The notes: a model not told the origin generated them from the sequence alone. DNA of 64,000 nucleotides from Hyphomicrobium sp. (GCA_017512425.1 JAFWGI010000005.1:434001-498000); one strand, 5' to 3'. Shown: positions 52,922-62,375, counted from the first letter of the stretch. Numbers and translations: made by a program.

Positions 52922-53698
52922 ATGACGACAACCCTTATCATTCCCGGCTTGCGATCGAGTGGTCCTGCTCACTGGCAAACGTGGATCGAACGGCATGTGC
53001 CGAACGCCGTACGTGTGCGGCAGGCCGATTGGTCGACGGCAAATCTTGCAGAATGGTCGAGCCGCATACGGCGCGCGATCAGTCAGGCCTCGGAGCCGAT
53101 CATAATTGTTGCCCATAGCTTCGGCGTGCTCGCGGCGGTTCAAGCGGCCAGCGATCACGACCATCGCATTGCGGGCGCTCTGCTCGTCGCACCGGCTGAC
53201 CCGGAACGGTTCGGCGTGTCGGAAATGTTGCCGGCCGGGCCGCTCAATTTTCCAGCGATTGTCGTCGGAAGCACCAATGACCCTTGGATGAGCTTTGATC
53301 AAGTCACGCACTGGGCAGACAAGTGGGGTGCCGATTTGATCAATCTCGGCGCAGCCGGGCACATCAACGCTGATGCCGGCTACGGTCCGTGGCCGGAAGG
53401 GCTTGCTTTAGTCGATCAATTGCAGCGCTCGGCTGAAGTCAGGGCCGCGCAGGCGTTTGACGCCAGACACCGCTCGCGCGTCCCGCGACTCATCTCATCC
53501 CTGAACACGGGGCGGTCACGGCGCATCCGCGAACTGCGCGGCGCAGATACGCTCAGCTTGAATCGTGCTGCGGTGCTGCTGGAGCGTGCTGGCTGGCGCG
53601 TTGAGCCGCCGACGGAGCATACGCCTGTGTCGGGGTCGCAACGCCAATATAGCGGAAGCAAACAGAGAGGTGCGAGATCGCTTGAAAGTACGAACTGA
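52922..53698 (+). CDS. RBBP9/YdeN-family serine hydrolase with C-terminal extension
   Basis: Alpha/beta hydrolase, 258 aa from ATG 52922 (GAGG nine bases upstream; a TTG at 52904 is the other option). It opens TTTLIIPGLRSSGPAHWQTWIE. The nucleophile elbow is VAHSFGVLA, the acid lies in GSTNDPWMSF and the His in AAGHINADAGYGPWPEG. This is the full triad of the family, whose usual length is about 180-190. Residues 180-258 are an extra basic, low-complexity tail (RHRSRVPRLISSLNTGRSRR) with no recognised domain. Substrate unknown. Confidence 0.87.
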   Translation: MTTTLIIPGLRSSGPAHWQTWIERHVPNAVRVRQADWSTANLAEWSSRIRRAISQASEPIIIVAHSFGVLAAVQAASDHDHRIAGALLVAPADPERFGVSEMLPAGPLNFPAIVVGSTNDPWMSFDQVTHWADKWGADLINLGAAGHINADAGYGPWPEGLALVDQLQRSAEVRAAQAFDARHRSRVPRLISSLNTGRSRRIRELRGADTLSLNRAAVLLERAGWRVEPPTEHTPVSGSQRQYSGSKQRGARSLESTN

Positions 53699-53771
53699 AT
53701 CAAGAAATACTATTGTTATCAACATGTTATGACGGATATTTGGTCCGCGAAAACAGACGGGGGTCTGACAG

Positions 53772-55319
53772 ATGAGACGGCGTAATGACTTGAGGGGACG
53801 TAGATGGGCGGTCGCGGCGGCTGCAGTTGTTTTAGGCGGGGGCATGGTGCCTGCGTCTGCAGCCGACCTTGGCGGCGATTGCTGCGCCGACCTTGAGGAG
53901 CGGATCGCCGAGCTCGAAGCGACAACGGCGCGCAAGGGCAATCGCAAGGTCAAGCTCGAAGTGTCGGGCCTTGTCAATGAGGCCTTGCTGTTCTGGGACG
54001 ATGGTGACCGCAGCGACGTTTATGTTGGAACGAACGATGCCGCGCGCACACGCTTCCGTTTCAAGGGCGAGGGCAAGATCACCGACGATTTGAAGGCTGG
54101 TTATCTGCTTGAAATCGGCGTTCGCGCAAATCGTCTTAATCGCACGGACCAGTTTAACGACAACGGCATCACCAACAATACAACGGGCGGTGAATCGGCA
54201 AACGTGCTCGATGTTCGTCATTCGACCTGGTTCTTGTCGAGCAAGACGTACGGCAAGCTTTACGTCGGCAAGACGGATCAGGCGACTGAGCGCATCACCG
54301 AGGTCAATACCGTCAATACTTCGCACTTTTTGAAGCACTACGGTCGTTGGAACGGCTCGCTGGTTCTTCGTTTGAAGAACGGATCGACGGGCACCGGAGC
54401 ATACGAAGGCTATGCGATCCGCGCTGGCCAAGATCCTACGCGTCAGAATGGTGCGACGTCCGCCAATTTCAGGACGTGGGGCAATATTCTGCCGCAGAGC
54501 GGACAATCGGGTGAAGGTGTCCCTGGCGAAGGTGATCGTTGGAATCTCGTTCGTGTAGAGACACCCGAATTCGAAGGCGTGCTCAAAGGCTTCTCAGTTT
54601 CGGCGGCCTGGGGCGAAGATGACTTCTGGGATGCTGCCGTTCGTTACACTGGCGAGCAGGCTGGCTTCAAGTTTGCTGGCGGCATCGGCTATGGCGACTA
54701 CGCAGGGACGGGTTCGCTCAACGATCGTGGTTGCGCGATCGATGCCTCAGGTAGCGGCACGGCCCAGAACGTAGGTGGCAAGGCAGATTGCCAAACGCTT
54801 GGCTTGTCAGGGTCGATCCAGCATGTCGAAACGGGCCTGTTCGTTTCGGGCGCTTACGGTATCAAATGGGATCGTAATCGTCAGGATACGTTCGACCTCA
54901 ACGTCGCAGGCGCACAGGCGATCGATGACGAAGACTCGTTCTACTACGTCCAGGCCGGTATCGAGCGCAAATTCAATTCGCTCGGTAAAACGACGATCTA
55001 TGGCGAGTACGAGCACTACGATACCGGGGCCGGCATTTCCGGCAGTGGTCTGACGGCAACAGGACGTCCTGCGTCGTTCAACCAAAACAACGGTTTCGCT
55101 CGCGCGACAGGTTTTCTTGCTGGAGCCGACATCGACGTTTGGGGCTTTGGTATCAACCAGCAGGTGGACTCGGCCGCTTTGGATTTATACCTCGGTTACC
55201 GTTACTCGGAAGCCGATCTGCTCGTCACCAACAATGGGTCACGCTCCGGCGGAGCTGCTACGACATATGAGGTCGAGGGCGTTCACCTGGTCATGACTGG
55301 CGCTCAAATTAAATTCTGA
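53772..55319 (+). CDS. Outer-membrane porin
   Basis: Beta-barrel porin of 515 aa. The signal peptide is WAVAAAAVVLGGGMVPASA, cleaved before ADLGGDCC. A short coiled coil (CADLEERIAELEATTARK) precedes a barrel with alternating aromatic/polar strands (VKLEVSGLVNEALLFWDDG; TRFRFKGEGKITDDLKAGYLLEIGV), and it ends on Phe (MTGAQIKF), as outer-membrane proteins do. The Cys-rich start and coiled coil fit alphaproteobacterial porins. Lying within the sulfate uptake locus, it may pass anions, but this is context only. Confidence 0.87.
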   Translation: MRRRNDLRGRRWAVAAAAVVLGGGMVPASAADLGGDCCADLEERIAELEATTARKGNRKVKLEVSGLVNEALLFWDDGDRSDVYVGTNDAARTRFRFKGEGKITDDLKAGYLLEIGVRANRLNRTDQFNDNGITNNTTGGESANVLDVRHSTWFLSSKTYGKLYVGKTDQATERITEVNTVNTSHFLKHYGRWNGSLVLRLKNGSTGTGAYEGYAIRAGQDPTRQNGATSANFRTWGNILPQSGQSGEGVPGEGDRWNLVRVETPEFEGVLKGFSVSAAWGEDDFWDAAVRYTGEQAGFKFAGGIGYGDYAGTGSLNDRGCAIDASGSGTAQNVGGKADCQTLGLSGSIQHVETGLFVSGAYGIKWDRNRQDTFDLNVAGAQAIDDEDSFYYVQAGIERKFNSLGKTTIYGEYEHYDTGAGISGSGLTATGRPASFNQNNGFARATGFLAGADIDVWGFGINQQVDSAALDLYLGYRYSEADLLVTNNGSRSGGAATTYEVEGVHLVMTGAQIKF

Positions 55320-55342
55320 CCTTCTCGTCAGAAGACTTGGAG

Positions 55343-55375
55343 AGAAAGGGATCCGGAAGGGTCCCTTTCTTTTTT
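55343..55375 (+). terminator. Rho-independent terminator of the porin gene
   Basis: AGAAAGGGA / TCCCTTTCT (9 bp) with a ten-base loop and a T run directly after, 23 bases past the porin stop. Confidence 0.88.
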
Positions 55376-55460
55376 GGCATAAGCTCTGCAGTTTTTCTTG
55401 GTTCGGCGTGCGCGCGCCGACGACTATCGTGGTCGCATCAGCCAACAATCCTGGTGGACC

Positions 55461-56102
55461 ATGCTACAGATGACGAAAACGAGCGGGCGGACAGATTCAG
55501 CTGCCAGCGGCCTGCATATTGCGGCAAAGGTCCCAGATAGCCCGCCCGACGTCGGCACGAATTTGCGGCGTCTCAGGCACGCCCAGGGCTATTCGTTAGA
55601 GACGCTTGCCAAGCGGTCCGGCGTCAGCCGCGCTATGCTTGGCCAGATCGAGACTGGCAAGAGTGTGCCGACGATCACGTTGATCTGGAAGGTGTCCAAA
55701 GCGCTGGGAATCCCGGCGACGGCTTTGATCGCACAAACAACCGAGCCGCGTTCAACGGTGCTGACGAAAGAAACGATTCGCACAATCGCGTCCAATAACG
55801 GCGGGTTTCTACAGCGCGCATTCTCCCATCCCGAAACAGATCAGCCCTTTGATTTTAGTGAGTTCGAAATTGCCGGCGGACACCGCGAAGTCGTCCCTGT
55901 TTACCCTTGGGGGGCACGTGCGACGTTATTGGTCACGGCCGGACTGGTGGAAATTGAGCTGAACAGTGGTGCGAGCACGCGGCTCAATACCGGTGACGCA
56001 ATCCTGTATCAGGCCGACAGTGCGCACGCTCTTTTCAATCCATTGCCCGAAAGAGCAACAGGATTTCTGATTTTCGCTCCGTCGCGCAAGAGCGTCGGAT
56101 AG
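55461..56102 (+). CDS. XRE-family regulator with C-terminal cupin (SutR/PuuR type)
   Basis: Regulator of 213 aa; ATG 55461 (GGTGG upstream) is preferred over a TTG at 55398. Residues about 33-90 form the Cro/CI helix-turn-helix (VGTNLRRLRHAQGYSLETLAKRSGVSRAMLGQIETGKSVPTITLIWKVSKAL). The C-terminal half is a cupin barrel (VVPVYPWGARATLLVTAGLVEIEL; LNTGDAILYQADSAHALFNP). E. coli relatives with this layout are PuuR (putrescine) and SutR/YdcN (sulfur use). Lying between sbp and cysTWA, this copy fits a SutR-like role. Confidence 0.87.
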   Translation: MLQMTKTSGRTDSAASGLHIAAKVPDSPPDVGTNLRRLRHAQGYSLETLAKRSGVSRAMLGQIETGKSVPTITLIWKVSKALGIPATALIAQTTEPRSTVLTKETIRTIASNNGGFLQRAFSHPETDQPFDFSEFEIAGGHREVVPVYPWGARATLLVTAGLVEIELNSGASTRLNTGDAILYQADSAHALFNPLPERATGFLIFAPSRKSVG

Positions 56103-56221
56103 GCGACGCTTAGCGTCGGCGGCGATATCTGAAACGCGTCTAACCTTTGCAAAAGTTCTTGGTTCGCCGATTGCGCGCTCCGCCATACCAACACGACGAA
56201 CATAACATTTGGAGTTGAGCA

Positions 56222-56317
56222 ATGCCGACCATCGTCAGCAGCGCGTCTAAGGCCGTTTCATTGGCAGGCTTGGCTGCATCGATCGCCTACGTTCTATCGC
56301 TCGCGCTGTTCGTTTAG
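56222..56317 (+). CDS. 31-codon hydrophobic peptide upstream of cysT
   Basis: Short frame with GGAG seven bases before the ATG, ending 24 bases before cysT. The product opens MPTIVSSASK and then has one hydrophobic stretch of about 19 residues (SLAGLAASIAYVLSLALFV) up to the stop, so it would be a single-pass membrane micropeptide. Close spacing suggests co-transcription with cysTWA. No family recognised. A leader peptide or a small transporter-associated subunit are both possible. Confidence 0.5.
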   Translation: MPTIVSSASKAVSLAGLAASIAYVLSLALFV

Positions 56318-56341
56318 CTCTGGCTTATTGGGGGAATTTTT

Positions 56342-57175
56342 ATGTACGCCAGAGAAACACGCGTGCTGCCAGGCTTCGGTCTGTCGCTGGGTTACACGCT
56401 GATCTACCTGTCGCTCATCGTCCTAATTCCGATTTCAGCGGTCTTTATCAAGACCTTCGAGATGACCTTAGACGAATTCTGGGCGGCGGTTGCGTCGCCG
56501 CGTGTCGTCGCCTCCTACAAACTGACATTCGGCGCGTCGCTGCTTGCCGCCGCAATCAACGTCGTCTTTGGCTCGCTGCTGGCCTGGGCAATTACCCGCT
56601 ACACGTTTCCCGGCCGCAAGCTTGTCGATGCGCTCATCGACTTGCCGTTTGCTTTGCCGACGGCCGTAGCGGGCATCGCGCTGACTGCAATTTATGCCAA
56701 GAACGGTTGGCTTGGACAATTTCTTGAACCGCTTGGGATCAAGATCGCGTTCGGCCCACCCGGCGTCCTTGTCGCGCTCGTGTTCATCGGGCTGCCGTTT
56801 GTTGTCCGAACGATACAGCCCGTCCTCGAAGACCTCGATGCCGAGTATGAAGAGGCAGCGGCAAGCCTTGGCGCGTCGCGGTGGCAAGCCGTTACCCGGA
56901 TCGTCGCGCCCGCATTGCTGCCGCCGCTTTTGACGGGCTTTGCCCTCGCGTTCGCACGCGCGGTTGGCGAGTATGGCTCCGTCATCTTCATTGCGGGCAA
57001 CATTCCGATGGTGTCGGAAATCACGCCGCTCATGATCATCACGAAACTCGAACAATACGACTACAGGGGAGCGACCGCGATCGCGTCGGTCATGCTCGTG
57101 ATATCCTTCCTTCTCCTGCTGATCGTCAATGGTCTCCAGTCTTGGAGTTCTAAACGCACGGGGAGAACGGTCTGA
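56342..57175 (+). CDS. cysT: Sulfate/thiosulfate ABC transporter permease CysT
   Basis: First membrane subunit of the sulfate importer, 277 aa. It opens LPGFGLSLGYTLIYLSLIVLIPISAVF and has VASYKLTFGASLLAAAINVVFGSLLAWAITRYTFPGR. The coupling loop is EEAAASLGASRWQAVTRIVAPALLP, and the typical CysT tail segment is VGEYGSVIFIAGNIPMVSEI. The ribosome site GGGGG lies seven bases upstream. The stop overlaps the cysW start by one base (TGATG), so translation is coupled. Confidence 0.94.
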   Translation: MYARETRVLPGFGLSLGYTLIYLSLIVLIPISAVFIKTFEMTLDEFWAAVASPRVVASYKLTFGASLLAAAINVVFGSLLAWAITRYTFPGRKLVDALIDLPFALPTAVAGIALTAIYAKNGWLGQFLEPLGIKIAFGPPGVLVALVFIGLPFVVRTIQPVLEDLDAEYEEAAASLGASRWQAVTRIVAPALLPPLLTGFALAFARAVGEYGSVIFIAGNIPMVSEITPLMIITKLEQYDYRGATAIASVMLVISFLLLLIVNGLQSWSSKRTGRTV

Positions 57176-58068
57176 TGTCAGCAGTCGCAATTGCAGCCTC
57201 TCCGCAGTCTGGCGGAGCGAGCCGGTTTGAGCGCAATGCCGCTACGCGAGACGCACCGTGGGTCAAAGCTCTCGTCATCGGCGTAGGCTTGACGTTCTTT
57301 CTGATCTTCCTGCTTCTCCCTTTGATTGCGGTGTTTCTCGAAGCGTTTCGCAAAGGCGTCGACACCTATTTCGCGTCGCTCGTCGAACCTGATGCACTGT
57401 CGGCCATTCGATTGACGTTGCTTGCGGCCGCGATCGCCGTGCCGCTCAATCTCGTATTCGGCATCTCAGCCGCCTGGGCGATCGCGAAATTCAACTTTCC
57501 TGGAAAGCAATTTCTGATCACGTTGATCGATTTGCCATTCTCGGTATCGCCGGTCGTTGCAGGGCTCATTTACGTGCTCGTGTTTGGTCTGCAGGGCTGG
57601 TTCGGCGAATGGCTGCACGTGCACGATATCAAGATTGTTTTTGCGGTCCCTGCGATCGTTCTAGCGACCGTCTTCGTGACGTTTCCGTTCATTGCGCGCG
57701 AACTTATTCCGCTGATGCAAGCGCAGGGCCGAGACGAAGAGGAAGCGGCCATTTCTCTTGGCGCATCCGGTCTTCAGACGTTTTGGCGTGTCACGATCCC
57801 AAACGTAAAATGGGCGCTGCTATATGGAGTTATCCTAACGAATGCGCGCGCTATGGGAGAATTTGGCGCCGTGTCGGTCGTGTCGGGTCATATTCGAGGT
57901 GAGACAAACACGATGCCGCTTCACGTCGAAATCCTTTATAACGAGTATCAGTTCGCAGCCGCTTTTGCCGTCGCATCGCTGCTGGCCTTGCTTGCGCTCG
58001 TAACTCTCGCTCTTAAAACTTATGTGGAATGGCGCGTCGCGCATCCAAGCACCTCGGAGACAGTGTGA
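57175..58068 (+). CDS. cysW: Sulfate/thiosulfate ABC transporter permease CysW
   Basis: Second membrane subunit, 297 aa. The N-terminus is about 30 residues longer than in E. coli. Helix 1 is [68 protein letters not shown] is a CysW signature, the coupling loop reads [21 protein letters not shown], and [33 protein letters not shown] is diagnostic. It overlaps cysA by one base. Confidence 0.94.
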   Translation: MSAVAIAASPQSGGASRFERNAATRDAPWVKALVIGVGLTFFLIFLLLPLIAVFLEAFRKGVDTYFASLVEPDALSAIRLTLLAAAIAVPLNLVFGISAAWAIAKFNFPGKQFLITLIDLPFSVSPVVAGLIYVLVFGLQGWFGEWLHVHDIKIVFAVPAIVLATVFVTFPFIARELIPLMQAQGRDEEEAAISLGASGLQTFWRVTIPNVKWALLYGVILTNARAMGEFGAVSVVSGHIRGETNTMPLHVEILYNEYQFAAAFAVASLLALLALVTLALKTYVEWRVAHPSTSETV

Positions 58069-59162
58069 TGAGCATCGAAGTTCGTAACATCAATAAGCGC
58101 TTCGGAAACTTCACAGCGCTCGATGACGTCAGCCTGACATTTCCCGACGGAGAATTGGTCGCGCTGCTTGGACCGTCCGGTTGCGGCAAGACGACTTTGC
58201 TGCGGGTCATCGCCGGCTTGGAGCGTGCTGATAGCGGGCAGATTTTGCTCGATGGCGAAGACTCAACGGATCGCGATGTTCGCCAGCGCAAGGTCGGATT
58301 CGTATTCCAGCACTACGCGCTGTTCAAACACATGACGGTCTACGAAAATATTGCCTTCGGTTTGCGCGTGCGTCCGCGGTCAACGCGTCCGAGCGAAGCT
58401 GAAATTCGCAAGAAGGTGGCGCGCCTGCTTGAGCTCATTCAGCTCGGATGGGTTGCGGACCGGTTCCCGACGCAGCTCTCGGGTGGTCAACGTCAGCGCA
58501 TCGCCCTGGCGCGCGCGCTTGCTGTCGAGCCGCGCGTCCTGCTACTCGACGAACCGTTCGGCGCGCTCGATGCCAAGGTGCGCAAGGAGTTGCGCCGTTG
58601 GCTCCGCCAGTTGCACGACGAGTTGCACGTATCGTCGATCTTCGTGACTCACGATCAGGAAGAGGCGCTCGAAGTTTCCGACAAGGTCATTCTGATCAAT
58701 AAGGGCCGAGTGGAACAGCTCGGCACGCCGTGGCAAATCTATAACGAACCGGCAACGGCCTTTGCCTATGGCTTCATCGGCAACGTCAACGAATTCCGTG
58801 GCCGAGTCGACGGCGGGTACGTGCACGTCGGCGACGATCGGATTTCTCTAGGACATTCAAATTTTGCAAACGGACAGGACGTCGTTGCGTTCGTGCGGCC
58901 GCATGAAACCGAGATTAATCCGGACGTGCACAACGGCGAAGGTATCACGGCGAAGGTCCACCGAATCCAGGGCAAAGGCCCTGTGACCAGGATCGAGCTG
59001 GTCGCTAACGGCGAAGCGCGAAAAGGTAAAAATGAGTTCTTTGAAGTGGAATTGCCGGGATCGGAGCTCGCTACACTTGGCATCACAGCCGGTCAGCATG
59101 TAAAGCTGACGAGCAAGCGTATCAGCGTCTTTGATCATCAGAATGGCACCGGAAAACCGTGA
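58068..59162 (+). CDS. cysA: Sulfate/thiosulfate ABC transporter ATP-binding protein CysA
   Basis: ATPase of the importer, 364 aa. ATG 58068 overlaps the cysW stop (TGATG); a longer frame from 58029 lies inside cysW. Walker [15 protein letters not shown] loop [20 protein letters not shown], signature [15 protein letters not shown], Walker [14 protein letters not shown] and H loop [15 protein letters not shown], then a CysA-type C-terminal regulatory domain ([24 protein letters not shown]). It overlaps the regulator gene by four bases (GTGA). Confidence 0.94.
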   Translation: MSIEVRNINKRFGNFTALDDVSLTFPDGELVALLGPSGCGKTTLLRVIAGLERADSGQILLDGEDSTDRDVRQRKVGFVFQHYALFKHMTVYENIAFGLRVRPRSTRPSEAEIRKKVARLLELIQLGWVADRFPTQLSGGQRQRIALARALAVEPRVLLLDEPFGALDAKVRKELRRWLRQLHDELHVSSIFVTHDQEEALEVSDKVILINKGRVEQLGTPWQIYNEPATAFAYGFIGNVNEFRGRVDGGYVHVGDDRISLGHSNFANGQDVVAFVRPHETEINPDVHNGEGITAKVHRIQGKGPVTRIELVANGEARKGKNEFFEVELPGSELATLGITAGQHVKLTSKRISVFDHQNGTGKP

Positions 59163-60091
59163 ATTTCCAACAACTCAGGATTATTCGAGAAACGGTCCGG
59201 CGAAATTTCAATCTTACCGAAGTTGCCAATGCGCTTTACACATCGCAGTCCGGTGTGTCGAAGCACATCAAGGATTTGGAAGATGAATTGGGCGTAGAAC
59301 TGTTTATCCGCAAGGGTAAACGGTTGCTCGGCTTGACGGAACCAGGCCAGGAACTCGTTGGGATCGTCGAGCGCATTCTGCTCGATACTCAAAATATCAA
59401 GAAGCTCGGTGCGCAATTTTCAAGCCGCGATCAAGGTCAGTTGAGCGTTGCGACGACGCATACGCAGGCTCGCTACGCGCTGCCGAAGGTCGTGACAGAG
59501 TTCAAAAAGCAATTTCCGAAAGTGCACCTCGTTCTTCACGAGGCAAGCCCGACGGAAATCGCGTCGATGTTGCTCGACGGTCAAGCCGACATCGGGATTG
59601 CAACCGAGGCGCTGCAGGATGTCGCTGAGCTTGCGACGTTTCCATACTACTCCTGGCATCACGGTGTCGTCGTCCCGATCGGTCACGAATTGGAACGCGC
59701 GCCAAAGCTCACGCTCGCGCAAATCGCCGAATATCCGATCATTACGTATCACCAGGGCTTTACCGGCCGCGGGCGTATTGATGAAGCGTTTGCAAAAGCC
59801 AAACTCGAACCGGATATCGTCATGGTCGCGCTCGACGCCGACGTCATCAAAGCCTACGTGGAACTCGGATTGGGCGTTGGGATTGTTGCGTCGATGGCGT
59901 TTGACGCCGTGCGCGATCCGAGCTTGCGCCTGCTGGATGCGACGCACTTGTTTGCCAACAATACGTCGCGCATTGCCATTCGGCGCGGCACGTATCTGCG
60001 CGGATTTGCGCATCGTTTTGTCGAGCTGTGTGCGCCGGAGTTGACGGAAGCCAAAGTCCGCGCAGGTCTCGAAGCCGTTCCTTCGATTTAA
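59159..60091 (+). CDS. cysB: CysB-like LysR-family regulator
   Basis: LysR regulator of 310 aa with a GTG start overlapping the cysA stop, so it is made from the sulfate transport message. The helix-turn-helix is [39 protein letters not shown], the CysB/Cbl form. The effector domain has [15 protein letters not shown] and the T-segment found in CysB. Family members sense N-acetylserine or sulfate and activate cys genes. Autogenous feedback on the operon is likely. Cbl/SsuR (sulfonate) is the alternative; no ssu or tau genes are nearby. Confidence 0.88.
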   Translation: MNFQQLRIIRETVRRNFNLTEVANALYTSQSGVSKHIKDLEDELGVELFIRKGKRLLGLTEPGQELVGIVERILLDTQNIKKLGAQFSSRDQGQLSVATTHTQARYALPKVVTEFKKQFPKVHLVLHEASPTEIASMLLDGQADIGIATEALQDVAELATFPYYSWHHGVVVPIGHELERAPKLTLAQIAEYPIITYHQGFTGRGRIDEAFAKAKLEPDIVMVALDADVIKAYVELGLGVGIVASMAFDAVRDPSLRLLDATHLFANNTSRIAIRRGTYLRGFAHRFVELCAPELTEAKVRAGLEAVPSI

Positions 60092-60119
60092 CACGCGCGG
60101 TCGCGGACGCGTGGCGAAC

Positions 60120-61211
60120 TTATCGGTTCGCCAATGTCAGAGTTTCGCCGTCATCGCGGCGCGTGCGAATACCGTTTCGAAGCGTATTCAGATTGCGAAT
60201 GCGCAGCGTGATCGTGCAGGTAAAGCCGCCAGCGGTGAATGTGCGATCGACTGACGAGTCCGGCAGCGTGCGTTCGATCAAAAGCGTTCCGAAGCCTGTC
60301 CTCTCCGGTTGATTGACTTTCGGGCCGCCGGTTTCTTTCCACGTCAGGATGAGATTGGATTCAGCGTCTGTCTCATGATCGAGTTTCCAACGGACCGCGA
60401 TACGGCCGGTGTCGTTTGACCAGGCGCCGTATTTTAAGCCGTTCGTGCCGAGTTCGTGGATGACAAGCGCGAGCGGCGTCGCAACTTCGGTCGGAAGGAA
60501 AAACTCAGGCCCGTCGGTCTCAAGCCGTTTCGGGCCGGGAGGCACAATCGGTTCAAGTGTCTTGCTGACGAGAGTGCTCAAGTCAGTTCCTTGAAAGTGA
60601 CTGCTTAGGATCAGATCTTGAGCGGTACCCATCGCCATCAAGCGGCTTCGCAAAGCCTCGGCAAAACGCTCGATGTCGGTCTCGCGACGGCTGCCCTGAG
60701 CGACGAGCGCTGCAATGAGCGCGAATGTATTCTTATTGCGGTGCTTAAGCTCATCATTGAGATTTTTGAGGCGCTGCTCCGCCATCGCGGTCAAATAGAG
60801 TTGCGTTTCCGCACGATCTTGTAACTTCAAGAAGCGTTCGACAGTGCGATTCAGCAGGTGCGTGATCGCTATTATCATTGCGCCGATGAAAGCAAACAGC
60901 AGTGATGCGACAATCGCTTCTTGGATTTGATCGGGCGTTCGCGTCGGCAGCAAGAGATACCATGCGGCGCCGACGGAAAGCCCAAGCGTCAACACCCCTG
61001 GCCCAAGTCCGCTTACAAGCGTCGCAAGCAAAACGGCGATGAAGAACGTGAAATATGGGAGGCCAGGCGGCAAAACCTCCGAGAGTGCTAACCGGGCGCC
61101 GAGATTGATTGCGAAGATGGCAATCGCAGCCGCATACGCCAAACCGGGCTGTTTCCGGATCTTTGGCAGCGCTTCCAGCCAACGTTCGAGCCGGGCCATA
61201 GCGATCTTCAT
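60120..61211 (-). CDS. HWE/HisKA_2-type membrane histidine kinase
   Basis: Sensor kinase of 363 aa from ATG 61211. Four hydrophobic segments (about 20-120) form a DUF4118-like membrane module (LAYAAAIAIFAINLGARLAL; FFIAVLLATLVSGLGPGVLTLGLSV). The phosphoacceptor box is LNDELKHRNKNTFALI with His157, which is the HWE/HisKA_2 form. The ATPase part shows VIHELGTNGLKYGAWS, LTWKETGGP and GFGTLLIERTL. These kinases are typical of alphaproteobacteria and light or general stress pathways. No response regulator is adjacent, so its partner is unknown. Confidence 0.88.
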   Translation of the reverse strand: MKIAMARLERWLEALPKIRKQPGLAYAAAIAIFAINLGARLALSEVLPPGLPYFTFFIAVLLATLVSGLGPGVLTLGLSVGAAWYLLLPTRTPDQIQEAIVASLLFAFIGAMIIAITHLLNRTVERFLKLQDRAETQLYLTAMAEQRLKNLNDELKHRNKNTFALIAALVAQGSRRETDIERFAEALRSRLMAMGTAQDLILSSHFQGTDLSTLVSKTLEPIVPPGPKRLETDGPEFFLPTEVATPLALVIHELGTNGLKYGAWSNDTGRIAVRWKLDHETDAESNLILTWKETGGPKVNQPERTGFGTLLIERTLPDSSVDRTFTAGGFTCTITLRIRNLNTLRNGIRTRRDDGETLTLANR

Positions 61212-61327
61212 GAGCGTCCGCTGCCGCAATTTTTCTGCGATTGACGTGCTGGCTTAATTGGCATTGCCCACCGTGTACCGTGAAAGCAATGCGCCTAAGA
61301 GAGGCAATTCCGCGCGAATGCTAGTCG

Positions 61328-61366
61328 CGATTTGCAAAAATAGCATGTGGGATTTGCTGGCAAATC
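61328..61366. promoter_or_regulatory. GATTTGC repeat cluster upstream of the FAH-family gene
   Basis: Perfect palindrome GATTTGC-TG-GCAAATC at 61351-61366, plus a third GATTTGC copy at about 61329 in direct orientation (21-bp period). It lies 140-180 bp before the FAH-family gene and 117-155 bp before the kinase. Candidate operator for one or both. Confidence 0.4.
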
Positions 61367-61506
61367 GAAATCTCTTCGCATCAGTCCACATGCGTAAACC
61401 ATGTGCGTGTCGCGCCTGCCGCTGGCTTGACAGCGGCGCGCGGGGGCCACTAGTTGCGTCCCGTCTGTCGTTGTGACTGTCTGCGCCATTTCTCTGGAGA
61501 AGACCA

Positions 61507-62355
61507 ATGAAGCTAGTACGTTTTGGTGCGCCTGGCGTAGAGAAGCCGGGCATCGTCGATGCTGACGGAAAAATTCGCGATCTCGCGGGGCATGTTACGG
61601 ATTTCGCGGGCGCGGCTCTTGATCCCGCAGCGCTCGCCAAACTGCGCTCGCTCGACACCGCCAACTTGCCGCTGGCGCCAGCCGGCGTGCGTATCGGGCC
61701 GCCAATTGCTGGTACGCGCAACTTTGTCGCGATCGGATTGAATTATGCCGATCACGCGAAGGAAACCGGCCAGGAGCTTCCTGCAGAGCCGATCCTTTTC
61801 AACAAGGCACCGACATCAATCTGCGGCCCGAACGACGACATCATCTATCCTAAAAATTCTGACCGCATGGATTGGGAATGCGAAATTGCTTTCGTGATCG
61901 GTAAGCGCGCACGTTACGTCGATGAGGCTGACGCACTGAGCTACATCTCCGGTTACACAATTTGCAACGACGTTTCGGAACGGCGCTGGCAGGTGAAACG
62001 CAATGGTCAGTGGGTCAAAGGTAAATCGGCGGAGACGTTCGGTCCACTCGGCCCGTGGCTGGTTACAACAGACGAATTGTCCGATCCCCACAATCTCGCG
62101 ATGTCGCTCGACGTCAATGGCAATCGCAAGCAGACCGGCTCAACGTCGACCATGATCTTTTCAATCCCGAAACTTCTGGCTTACGTCACGGAATTCATGG
62201 TGCTCGAAGCTGGCGATGTCATCACGACGGGCACCCCGCCGGGAGTCGGCTCGGCCAGGAAGCCGCCCGAATATCTGAAAGCTGGCGACAAGCTCGTTTT
62301 GAAAATTGAGGGCCTCGGCGAGCAGAATGCAACCGTCGTGCCGTTTACGAACTAA
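61507..62355 (+). CDS. Fumarylacetoacetate-hydrolase-family protein
   Basis: Metal-dependent hydrolase or decarboxylase of the FAH fold, 282 aa. It has a small N-terminal domain (MKLVRFGAPGVEKPGIVD) and a catalytic domain from about residue 60. Motifs: NFVAIGLNYADHAKETG, FNKAPTSICGPND, MDWECEIAFVIGKRAR (metal-binding Glu residues), YTICNDVSERRWQ, KSAETFGPLGPWLVT and VITTGTPPGVGSARKPPEYLKAGD. This pattern is shared by ureidoglycolate-lyase-type, acylpyruvase and aromatic-degradation members, and the substrate cannot be decided. GGAGA precedes the ATG. No pathway genes adjoin it. Confidence 0.9.
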   Translation: MKLVRFGAPGVEKPGIVDADGKIRDLAGHVTDFAGAALDPAALAKLRSLDTANLPLAPAGVRIGPPIAGTRNFVAIGLNYADHAKETGQELPAEPILFNKAPTSICGPNDDIIYPKNSDRMDWECEIAFVIGKRARYVDEADALSYISGYTICNDVSERRWQVKRNGQWVKGKSAETFGPLGPWLVTTDELSDPHNLAMSLDVNGNRKQTGSTSTMIFSIPKLLAYVTEFMVLEAGDVITTGTPPGVGSARKPPEYLKAGDKLVLKIEGLGEQNATVVPFTN

Positions 62356-62375
62356 CGCGTATGCACCGCCAACGA

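Noticed and set aside
56103..56118. CGACGC-TTA-GCGTCG hairpin directly after the XRE-cupin stop
   Set aside because: Only six base pairs and no T run. Not enough to call a terminator.
61258..61476. 72-codon plus-strand frame before the FAH-family gene
   Set aside because: No ribosome site and no domain, and it overlaps the repeat cluster at 61328-61366. Treated as non-coding.
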